A stretch of DNA of 64,000 nucleotides from UBA7455 sp026713185 (lineage in GTDB: Bacteria; Pseudomonadota; Gammaproteobacteria; Pseudomonadales; Azotimanducaceae), in contig OY762456.1 in NCBI GenBank assembly GCA_963665785.1, forward strand, positions 3,348,001-3,412,000. The letters run 5' to 3'. The notes beneath the pieces were generated by a model that saw only the letters and a program-made list of their open reading frames with translations, did not search any database and was not told the DNA's origin. Positions 26,493 to 34,027 of the stretch are shown in pieces; position 1 is the first letter of the stretch; every line of letters begins with the position of its first letter. The position numbers were made by a program, and so were the translations under genes.

Positions 26493-27611
26493 ATGTCGCC
26501 AATTGAACGATATCTTACTGAGCAGGTCCAGCATGACCTCAGTAAAAAGATGGTGTTCATCGCCGGACCACGGCAGGTGGGAAAGACCACCCTCAGCCAG
26601 ACGCTGTCCGGCGCTGAACGCGGATATCTTAACTGGGATATTGCCATCCACCGCGAACACATCCTGAAAGGAGAACTGCCAACCTCTAACCTGTGGATAT
26701 TCGATGAGATTCATAAGTATCGACACTGGCGCAACTATCTCAAAGGATTGTATGACTCCAAGCTGGCAGGTCAGCAATTTTTGGTCACCGGGAGTGGCCG
26801 CCTGGATCTGTATCGCTACAGTGGCGACTCGCTTCAGGGTCGTTACCACCTGCTGCGTTTACATCCATTCTCTGTTGCAGAACTTGGTCTTGAGTCACAG
26901 AGTGAACTAGCAGACCTGATCAATCTCAGTGGTTTTCCGGAACCCTGTTTAAGCGGCAGTGAATTGGAAGCACGTCGCTGGTCGCGTGAATACCGTACAT
27001 TGCTTATCCGGGAAGAAGTGGCGACACTTGAGCGAATTCAGGACCTTGGTCAACTCGAACTCCTGATGCTGCGCCTGCCCGACCTGGTTGGTTCTCCTCT
27101 ATCAATCAACGCCCTGCGCGAAGACTTGCAGATCAGCCACAAAACAGCTTCCTCCTGGCTCAATGCTCTTGAACGACTTTTTGCCATATTTCGCCTTATG
27201 CCTTTTGGAGCACCGACCATCAGAGCCGTAAAGCATGAACGCAAGCACTACCACATAGACTGGTCGCTGCCCACAAGCGAAGTCGCACGATTTGAGAACA
27301 TGGTCGCCTGTCATCTACTGAAGTGGGTACAGTTCAAACAGGACACCGAGGGTCTGGACTGGGAACTCAGATATTTTCGTGATGTCGACCGCCGCGAGGT
27401 TGATTTCATCGTGACCAACAAGACCACACCGTTCCTGATGGTTGAATGCAAACTCAACGACCGGGATGTTGATCGCAGCCTGGTATATCTAAAAAACAAA
27501 TTTCCAGACGCAAATGCGTGGCAGATTTCTCTGAACGGCAGCAGGGATTATAGAAATCGACAGGGTATCCGGGTGGCGCCTGCGGTGGAGCTGTTGGGTG
27601 GTCTGGTCTGA
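26493..27611 (+). CDS. AAA ATPase with C-terminal DUF4143 domain (first copy)
   Basis: A 372-residue protein of the COG1373 type. Walker A is FIAGPRQVGKTTLSQ near residues 22-36; Walker B is LWIFDEIHKYRHW; sensor-like FLVTGSGRLDLYRYSG follows. The C-terminal DUF4143 half ends with a nuclease-like core: REVDFIVTNKTTPFLMVECK (acidic D/E then ECK, the PD-(D/E)xK pattern) followed by FPDANAWQISLNG. The biological role is not established; such ATPases are frequent in accessory regions. This copy is the most divergent of the three in the window and uses longer spacing before the nuclease-like motif. Confidence 0.85.
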   Translation: MSPIERYLTEQVQHDLSKKMVFIAGPRQVGKTTLSQTLSGAERGYLNWDIAIHREHILKGELPTSNLWIFDEIHKYRHWRNYLKGLYDSKLAGQQFLVTGSGRLDLYRYSGDSLQGRYHLLRLHPFSVAELGLESQSELADLINLSGFPEPCLSGSELEARRWSREYRTLLIREEVATLERIQDLGQLELLMLRLPDLVGSPLSINALREDLQISHKTASSWLNALERLFAIFRLMPFGAPTIRAVKHERKHYHIDWSLPTSEVARFENMVACHLLKWVQFKQDTEGLDWELRYFRDVDRREVDFIVTNKTTPFLMVECKLNDRDVDRSLVYLKNKFPDANAWQISLNGSRDYRNRQGIRVAPAVELLGGLV

Positions 27612-27653
27612 TATTGTACATCCTGGACCGACCCTCAAATCCCACAGCAGTGC

Positions 27654-27779
27654 TCAGCCAACAGCATATAGTGCCCGTGGTTCTTTCACCTCTGGCCCAT
27701 CACGTGATGCGTCGTAGCCCTCTGGTTTGTACACCGGCGTCACCGGCAACACCAGTGTTTGGGCTGTAAAATTTCTTTG
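27654..27779 (-). pseudogene. 3' fragment of an unidentified gene
   Basis: A minus-strand frame encodes FTAQTLVLPVTPVYKPEGYD then ASRDGPEVKEPRALYAVG and stops. It reads as a genuine protein C-terminus, but TAA (27780-27782) closes it with no start. The adjoining frame (TTT TAC... upstream) reads SCQITHDDPDVTK, which could be the preceding part after a frameshift. I do not recognise the family. Confidence 0.4.
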
Positions 27780-27793
27780 TTACGTCAGGATCG

Positions 27794-27979
27794 TCATGTG
27801 TAATCTGACAACTGCAGCGTCCATGACCCGCAACCTGAGCAATAACTTCCAGGCTTAAGCATCAGGATTGAAAAAGTCTCTTCGCGAAATTGAAAATTTG
27901 GTTTGTTATAAACCTCAATGGCAGCCAGACATGCTTCCAACGATTTCTCTACCAGTATCTTGTATTTTGCAATACTCAT
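27794..27979 (-). pseudogene. DUF3644 remnant (N-terminus only)
   Basis: The ATG lies four bases after the stop of the AlbA-type ATP-binding gene. The first ~41 residues (YKILVEKSLEACLAAIEVYN, KPNFQFREETFSILML) match the start of DUF3644 proteins, which are normally about 300 residues or more. After that the sequence diverges (KPGSYCSGCGSWTLQ) and stops at 61 residues. The gene is therefore truncated by deletion or frameshift. DUF3644 genes often stand in defence or accessory islands (family knowledge); here the intact upstream ATP-binding gene may be its former partner. Confidence 0.6.
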
Positions 27980-27983
27980 TTAC

Positions 27984-29210
27984 TTAGTCAGTCTCTGGTA
28001 CTGCATCCCCCTTGGCCCACAATGTCAAACGGAGTTCATCGCCAAACAATTCATACCTGGGTCGACGGCCAGAGTATGCTTCCCCGTCTTCGAGTATCTT
28101 TCGCACACCTTCACCACGTGACTCCAGGAATACCTGCCCGGTGCGTTTACTGCGTAACCTCGACAGGAAGCTGACCAGAAGTTGGTTACGGGTAAACGTG
28201 CGGTAGGGCATATCCGCCAGTGTGATGGTGTTCGGCAATCCACCAGGGCTGTATAACTCCAGCCGATCAGCGAACAGAAACAGACGGATTTTTGAGCCAG
28301 CGATGGCGTAGTCACGATGGGCAACCGCATTGACAATAGCCTCGTCAACGACATCAATGTCATACTGAATACGCGCATCAGAAGAATTACCGGTTTGCAT
28401 GAATCTGGTTACAAAAGCGATTCCGGCATCGATCTGATCGGATACAGGACCTGCGAGCCGCTCATCGTGGATCAGATCATCGGAGGACAGCCGGGTTCCG
28501 TGGTAACACGCGGCTTCAATGGAGCCAGATGCGAGGAACAAGGTTGGTTCCGTCGCAAAGACCAGTAAACCAGCTATGGTGGGCCTGTCTACTCCACTCT
28601 CGTCCTGAAATGTTACGCGTGTATTGCGAAGCAGGTCAAGCCAGGGAATAGTCGGTGAACGCCCAAAAAACGCTTCCAGCCGATTACGGTTGAGGTCGTC
28701 CACAGTTGCAGTGAGTACTGGCTGCACGTCAAACACATATTCGCGACCCCGCTGCTGGAAAAGCCGGGCAAGTTCCGGTGACGTAAGATTCCGTTTTGTG
28801 GACCCAATTCGTGTGTAGTAACGTCCTCCTGAAGTTCGATGTACATATAATCCACGTGGTACCTTAGCCAGAAGAACAAGCTGGTCTTCTCCACCCACCC
28901 CCGGCAGCATTACCTTGCGAAGGTCAGGACGTATCGGTGGATCGCAATTGTGAGTGGCGATATTAAGAATCCATTGTTCAACCTCTCCTATTTTCTCCTG
29001 TGGAATTCCCATCACAGTGCCGGAGTCGTCAACACCAAGGAATACAACGCCACCCTCTGCATTTACAAACGCGACCAGATCACCGGCAAACTCTTCGGCA
29101 TTAGGGGATATTACCACTCTACCCCCGAAGCGAACCTCCTTGAACTCGGCGCGGCTGTCTTTCCCGGCAAGGAATTGTTGCAGAATCTGCTCACTGGTGT
29201 TGAACATCAA
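27984..29210 (-). CDS. ATP-binding protein with AlbA_2 (Schlafen-like) DNA-binding domain
   Basis: A 408-residue protein. The N-terminal AlbA_2 domain (about 15-130) contains RAEFKEVRFGG, FAGDLVAFVNAEGGVVFLGV and GGRYYTRIGSTKR. The C-terminal part is a GHKL-type ATPase fold with DEAIVNAVAHRDYAI and RLELYSPGGLP. These proteins are usually called putative transcriptional regulators or ATP-dependent helicase-like proteins and are common in mobile or defence-rich regions; their action is not settled. A DUF3644 fragment follows four bases later. The start has two Met codons (MMFNTSEQ) and either could be used. Confidence 0.85.
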   Translation of the reverse strand: MMFNTSEQILQQFLAGKDSRAEFKEVRFGGRVVISPNAEEFAGDLVAFVNAEGGVVFLGVDDSGTVMGIPQEKIGEVEQWILNIATHNCDPPIRPDLRKVMLPGVGGEDQLVLLAKVPRGLYVHRTSGGRYYTRIGSTKRNLTSPELARLFQQRGREYVFDVQPVLTATVDDLNRNRLEAFFGRSPTIPWLDLLRNTRVTFQDESGVDRPTIAGLLVFATEPTLFLASGSIEAACYHGTRLSSDDLIHDERLAGPVSDQIDAGIAFVTRFMQTGNSSDARIQYDIDVVDEAIVNAVAHRDYAIAGSKIRLFLFADRLELYSPGGLPNTITLADMPYRTFTRNQLLVSFLSRLRSKRTGQVFLESRGEGVRKILEDGEAYSGRRPRYELFGDELRLTLWAKGDAVPETD

Positions 29211-29645
29211 TCATATCCCGGCAATATTGTTTGAATCCTGAAGTATCGATTTGTTTCTGTCATCAAGCCTTCCATTAACTCATCTATTCTAACAAGTCTT
29301 TTTGCCTGCATTTTATGGGGTGCCTGCCTGATATTCTGCATCGGGTCCAACTAAACCAATAGTGCTCATTTAGGAAGTTGTGGCAACACACCAAATAGCG
29401 GACAGATTAATTGTTTTAAAACCGGACATTTATAAATTTAGCTAACAGATTTTCTTCCATGGAATTGTTAATTTTCTTACATCAGGCGTAGTAACCAGGG
29501 GAATTGCCAAACAAGCCCGTTATTGAATTCTCCGCAAAACCAATCGCCAAACCCCTCCAACTGACCGCTATTTGGATAAACAGAATTAATTGCTTGATCA
29601 TATTAGATAGGTAATAATTTCAGGAAACACTAACTGGAGTGTTCA
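29211..29645. other. 435-bp intergenic region with IS-like scar
   Basis: No convincing coding frame was found. Near 29397 it contains AGCGGACAGATTAATTGTTT followed by AAAACCGGACA. The same words occur on the opposite strand at 61653-61700 beside a transposase remnant, so this is probably a leftover end of the same element. The last ~50 bp hold the leader of the next gene (ribosome site CTGGAG). Confidence 0.5.
29397..29427 (+). repeat. Dispersed IS-end-like repeat, copy 1
   Basis: AGCGGACAGATTAATTGTT plus AAAACCGGACA. It matches the complement of 61653-61700 over about 19 and 11 bases, though the spacing between the words differs. Confidence 0.6.
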
Positions 29646-30830
29646 ATGACTTCAATGAACATACCGGAATCCGGCATGAAGCCGGACGCCAGATCGCGCG
29701 GAGGGACGCAGTTTATTGAATTTATCAAGCAAAGGTTTCGTGACAGCGAAGTGAGCTTTGATGTGATTCTTCTGGACGGCAGTGAATACCACATCGGCAC
29801 GGGTTCATCCAGATTTAAACTGGAGATAAATCATCCCAAAGGTTTGAAGGCCATTACCTCATTCGATGAGGGGATTATTGCAAACGCCTATATTAACGGC
29901 TGGATTGACCTCAAGGGCGATATGCTTGCAATTTATGACCTGCGCCATCACATGCAGGATCGACACTTTTTCAAGTCTCTCTGGCGGTTCATTGCACCAA
30001 TGCTACTGGGGCAGATCGCGGTCAACAAGTCAGCGATCCGGCAGCATTATGAGCGGGACAGTTCATTTTTTCTGGCGTTCCTGGACCGTGAATTTCGTTG
30101 TTACACCCAAGGTATATTCGAATCAGAGGATGAACAACTTACCGTTGCAGTTCGCCGGAAAATGGATTTTATTCTCGATCGATGCAAGTTGACTCCCGGT
30201 AGTGAAGTGCTGGAGATTGGTCCCGGTTGGGGTTCGTTTGCAGAATACGCGGCTCGAAAAGAGATCAATGTGACTGGCATCACGATAGCCGAACAATCCT
30301 TTAATTATATGCAACAACTGACTGCCGAAAAGAATCTGCCGATAACCAACGTGATGTCGGATATCCTGGAGTTCAAGTCCGAAAAACAATTCGATGCCAT
30401 TGTTTTACTGGGTGTCATGGAGCATTTACCCGACTATACAAGAATCCTGAATTGTTTTGACAATCTGTTGAAGCCTGGAGGGCACGTGGTTTTTGATGCG
30501 GGCGCTTTCCCCAAAAAACACCGGAAATCATCCTTTATCACGGAGCACATCTATCCCGGTAACCATTCCTTTTTTGTCCTCCACGAGTTCCTGAAATCGA
30601 TGGCGTCAATGCCTTTTGACCTGAAGGGAGTTTGGGATGACCGGCACAGTTACTATCTGACTTTAGTCCAATGGGCACAACGATTTGATGCCAACCGGGA
30701 CTTTATCGTCGACAAATTCGGCGAAGCAGATTATCGAAGTTTCCGTATTTACCTGTGGGGGTCGGCACACTGTTTTTTACGTAACTGGTTGCAATGTTAT
30801 CGTCTGGTGTTGCAAAAAAATCCCGAATAA
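29646..30830 (+). CDS. Cyclopropane-fatty-acyl-phospholipid synthase family methyltransferase
   Basis: A 394-residue SAM-dependent methyltransferase of the CFA synthase family. The N-terminal lipid-binding-like part (about 20-130) contains FDEGIIANAYINGWIDLKGD. The methyltransferase domain has motif I EVLEIGPGWGSFAEYAARK, the typical VTGITIAEQSFNYMQQ, and the acidic segment GVMEHLPDYTRIL. Conserved CFA features include HYERDSSFFLAFLD and TEHIYPGNHSFFVLHEFL. Substrates may be unsaturated phospholipid acyl chains in the inner membrane or a related lipid. No desaturase or sigma-factor genes of the furan/CFA stress cluster are adjacent, so it appears to be a single gene. Confidence 0.86.
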   Translation: MTSMNIPESGMKPDARSRGGTQFIEFIKQRFRDSEVSFDVILLDGSEYHIGTGSSRFKLEINHPKGLKAITSFDEGIIANAYINGWIDLKGDMLAIYDLRHHMQDRHFFKSLWRFIAPMLLGQIAVNKSAIRQHYERDSSFFLAFLDREFRCYTQGIFESEDEQLTVAVRRKMDFILDRCKLTPGSEVLEIGPGWGSFAEYAARKEINVTGITIAEQSFNYMQQLTAEKNLPITNVMSDILEFKSEKQFDAIVLLGVMEHLPDYTRILNCFDNLLKPGGHVVFDAGAFPKKHRKSSFITEHIYPGNHSFFVLHEFLKSMASMPFDLKGVWDDRHSYYLTLVQWAQRFDANRDFIVDKFGEADYRSFRIYLWGSAHCFLRNWLQCYRLVLQKNPE

Positions 30831-30881
30831 TCTGCCTGCTTCATATCCACTGACGGATATCATCGCTGTTAAATAGCCTCT

Positions 30882-32057
30882 TCAGCCGGGAGAGGTATTG
30901 GGGAACCAGTTTTGCGTGCGCAGGCAAAATTTTACCAGCATCAACATGAGTGGTACCTCAATCAGCACACCGACCACGGTCGCAAGAGCAGCGCCCGAGG
31001 ATAATCCATACAACATTGCCGCGGTCGCGATCGCAATTTCAAAATGGTTGGACGCACCGATCATGGCGGTAGGTGCAGCATCCCTGTAACTGAGTCCCAA
31101 CAGCCTGGACAGTCCGTAACCCAGGGCGAAGACGATCAATGTCTGTACAAACAGCGGAATGGCAATCCACAGAATGGTCAACGGCTTCTGGACTATGATC
31201 TCTCCCTTGAAGGAGAAGAGAAGAACGAGTGTAACCAGCAACGCGGTTATGGTCACTGGTGTCAGGAATCCCAGGAAGGACTCTTGGAACCACTGTTTGC
31301 CTTTGACTCTGATAATCCACTTCCGTGAGGCATAGCCAGCAAGCAGAGGCAGCGCCACATAGATGCCTATAGACAGCAGTAGAGCTTGCCAGGGAACGGG
31401 CAATTTACCTGCACCGAGTAAGAAACCACCCAGGAACCCAAACAGTACCAGCATGATCAGCGAGTTGATGGCGACCATCACCAGCGTGTGTCCATCATTG
31501 CCTTTGGACAGGTAACCCCAGACCAGTACCATGGCGGTACAGGGTGCGATGCCGAGAAGAATGCATCCGGCAAGGTAGCTGCGCCAGAGCGGGACTTCCA
31601 GCATTTTAATACCATCAACGAGTACCACTCGTCCGGCGCCATAAGTGTCGCCGACCAGCAACTCCGCACCTAATGGAAATTTTACGAGGTCGACCGCATC
31701 GGGACCAATCAGTGACAGGAACAGGCTACCGAGAAAAAAACTTGCAATCGCATACATGGTAAATGGTTTGATGGCCCAGTTGATGAACAGCGTCAGGCCA
31801 ACCGGCTTCAGTGCTTTGCCGGCGCTGATGACTTCGTGAAAATCAATCTTTACCATGATGGGATACATCATGAAGAACAGGCAAATAGCAATCGGGATGG
31901 ATACCACCGGTGCATCGTTGACACGGATCGCTATACCATCGAGCGTGCCGGCAAATTCAGGCGCCACTTTTCCAAGCAGAATTCCGCCGATAATACACAG
32001 CACAACCCAGATAGATAAATAGCGTTCAAAAAAGCTCATTGACACTTTTTCAGACAC
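30882..32057 (-). CDS. arsB: ACR3-type arsenite efflux protein
   Basis: A 391-residue polytopic carrier of the bile-acid/arsenite family with about ten hydrophobic helices. The conserved cysteine lies in LLGIAPCTAMVLVWGYLSKG, and the family sequence NHFEIAIATA is present near the end (GASNHFEIAIATAAML). ACR3 proteins export As(III) by proton antiport. GTG 32057 or ATG 32039 (MSFFERYLSIW) may start it. No arsR or arsC gene adjoins, so regulation is unclear. It converges with the CFA-type gene. Confidence 0.92.
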   Translation of the reverse strand: MSEKVSMSFFERYLSIWVVLCIIGGILLGKVAPEFAGTLDGIAIRVNDAPVVSIPIAICLFFMMYPIMVKIDFHEVISAGKALKPVGLTLFINWAIKPFTMYAIASFFLGSLFLSLIGPDAVDLVKFPLGAELLVGDTYGAGRVVLVDGIKMLEVPLWRSYLAGCILLGIAPCTAMVLVWGYLSKGNDGHTLVMVAINSLIMLVLFGFLGGFLLGAGKLPVPWQALLLSIGIYVALPLLAGYASRKWIIRVKGKQWFQESFLGFLTPVTITALLVTLVLLFSFKGEIIVQKPLTILWIAIPLFVQTLIVFALGYGLSRLLGLSYRDAAPTAMIGASNHFEIAIATAAMLYGLSSGAALATVVGVLIEVPLMLMLVKFCLRTQNWFPNTSPG

Positions 32058-32185
32058 CTCATCGGATTAATAGACGAATAGTCTTGAGATTTGTTTACCA
32101 GGAAGGAGGCCCGGAACACGCGTAGAGAGGTTAATATCCATCCATGCAGAATACTCGATTCGAGTAGGATGTCGCAAACAATGGG

Positions 32186-33988
32186 TCAGCTTTTATTATC
32201 CAGGTCACCGCCCGTAAGGACTTCCAGGAACCTGTCGCCAAACCTCTGCAATTTGACCTCTCCGACGCCGTTAACCGTCAATAATGCCTTTTTATCGGCA
32301 GGTTTAAAGGCTGCCATCTCCTTTAAAGTCCTGTCGTGAAACACCATATACGGCGCCAGCTTGTTCTCACTGGCAATTGTGGTCCGCAGCCGCTTTAATA
32401 CCTCGAAGAGCACTTCATCATAGTCCAGGTTCTCAATGACGACTCTGCCGGGGACCTTTGCCGGTGTCTGTGTCATATCCTTGTTCAGGTCTATTGATTC
32501 TTCCCCCCGCAGCAAGGCACGGCATGACGGTAATAGTTTCAAGCCGCCGTAACCGCCAACATCCACCTCTACCAGTCCCCGTACAACAGTCTGTCTGATG
32601 ACGCTACGCCATTCATTGACGTTCATTTCCTTACCCAGGCCGTAAACACTCAGGCGATCATGACCAAAACGGGATATGCGTTCGTCCTCTTTACCCAGCA
32701 GCACATCGATAATGTATTTCACGCCAAAACGCTGGCCCGTGCGGAAGATCGTGGAAAGGAGTTTCTGCACGACCACTGTGCCATCGAACGTCGGCTTGGG
32801 CATGACGCAGTTATCGCAATGACCACAGTGGTCACCAGACTCCTCACCAAAGTATTTGAGAAGAATCTTCCTGCGGCATTCTGTCAGTTCACAGAAGGCA
32901 AGCATAGAATTCAGCTTGTGCTGTTCAATCCGGATCTGTTGTTCATCCGGGTTTTGCAGAACCATGCGCCGGAGTAGCATCACATCCTGCAAACCGTACG
33001 TCATCCAGGCATCCGCTGGCTCACCATCGCGCCCTGCCCTGCCTGTTTCCTGATAATAGGCTTCGATGCTTTTAGGCAGGTCCAGATGGGCAACAAATCT
33101 GACATCCGGTTTATCAATACCCATACCGAACGCTATGGTGGCCACAATAATGATACCTTCCTCCTCAAGAAAACGGCGCTGATTGACCTGCCGATCTTCA
33201 GCTTCCATACCGGCGTGATACGGTAAGGCATCATATCCCTGACTGCCCAGCCAGGCCGCTGTCTGGTCGGTTTTTTTCCTTGACAGGCAGTAGACAATAC
33301 CTGACTGTCCATGGCGATTCCGGAGGAAACCTGCCAGTTGATGCCGTGGGTCTTTCTTTTGTTGGATTTGATAGTAGATATTTGGCCTGTCGAACCCCGT
33401 GATGAACGTCTTGGCGCCAGAGATGTTGAGTTTCTCCAGAATCTCGTTGCGGGTGAGATCATTAGCGGTGGCGGTCAGGGCAATGAGCGGTATATCCGGA
33501 AAACGTTCCTTGAACATGCCAAGCTGCAGATAATCAGGCCGGAAATTATGACCCCACTGAGAGACACAGTGGGCTTCATCAATGGCCACAAGCGAGACCA
33601 TGGCATTCTCAATCAGATTTGTCGTCTCCGGTTTTTGTAATCTTTCCGGCGCCAGATAGAGCAGCTTCAGTGTTCCTTTTCTGATTTCTCTAATGGTCCT
33701 GGCATAATCCTGAACAGATTGTGCGGAATTCAGATATCCCGCACTGATACCCATTTGTCTGGCCTGCCGGACCTGGTCTTCCATCAACGCAATCAGGGGT
33801 GAAATAACGATTACCAATCCTTCCATCAACAACGCAGGCAACTGGTAGCACAACGATTTTCCGCCGCCTGTTGGCATCAGCACCAGGGCGTCACCACCGG
33901 TCAGAACATGTTCAATGATGTCCTGCTGAAGCGGTCTGAATTCCTGGTAACCAAAAGTGGACTGCAGGATTGATAAAGGCGTATTGAT
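32186..33988 (-). CDS. recQ: ATP-dependent DNA helicase RecQ, non-canonical start
   Basis: Coding to 33883 from the first ATG lacks the RecQ N-terminus, but the frame continues upstream with ILQSTFGYQEFRPLQQDIIE, a textbook RecQ start. That extension is closed by TAA at 33989-33991 and holds no ATG, GTG or TTG. AAGGAG lies six bases before the ATC at 33986-33988, so ATC is the best start (CTG at 33965-33967 is the alternative), giving 600 residues. Walker A MPTGGGKSLCYQ, DEAH, SQWGHNFRPDYLQLG and TGRAGRDGEPADAW are intact. The Zn cluster (CELTECRRK...CGHCDNC), RQC and C-terminal HRDC domains follow. RecQ unwinds 3'-5' in recombination repair. Confidence 0.93.
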   Translation of the reverse strand: MNTPLSILQSTFGYQEFRPLQQDIIEHVLTGGDALVLMPTGGGKSLCYQLPALLMEGLVIVISPLIALMEDQVRQARQMGISAGYLNSAQSVQDYARTIREIRKGTLKLLYLAPERLQKPETTNLIENAMVSLVAIDEAHCVSQWGHNFRPDYLQLGMFKERFPDIPLIALTATANDLTRNEILEKLNISGAKTFITGFDRPNIYYQIQQKKDPRHQLAGFLRNRHGQSGIVYCLSRKKTDQTAAWLGSQGYDALPYHAGMEAEDRQVNQRRFLEEEGIIIVATIAFGMGIDKPDVRFVAHLDLPKSIEAYYQETGRAGRDGEPADAWMTYGLQDVMLLRRMVLQNPDEQQIRIEQHKLNSMLAFCELTECRRKILLKYFGEESGDHCGHCDNCVMPKPTFDGTVVVQKLLSTIFRTGQRFGVKYIIDVLLGKEDERISRFGHDRLSVYGLGKEMNVNEWRSVIRQTVVRGLVEVDVGGYGGLKLLPSCRALLRGEESIDLNKDMTQTPAKVPGRVVIENLDYDEVLFEVLKRLRTTIASENKLAPYMVFHDRTLKEMAAFKPADKKALLTVNGVGEVKLQRFGDRFLEVLTGGDLDNKS

Positions 33989-33997
33989 TTAATTCTC

Positions 33998-34027
33998 CTT
34001 ACTCCGGCACTTTACTCCGACCCCATT
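33998..34027 (-). repeat. Dispersed repeat, locus 5, overlapping the qNOR stop
   Basis: The minus strand reads TGGGGTCGGAGTAAAGTGCC then GGAGTAAG. It is in frame with the NO reductase gene and encodes its last residues (WGRSKVPE) and TAA stop. Confidence 0.85.

Noticed and set aside
30843..30860. ATATCC..GGATAT hairpin after the CFA-type gene as a terminator
   Set aside because: The stem is only six bases and no T-run follows.
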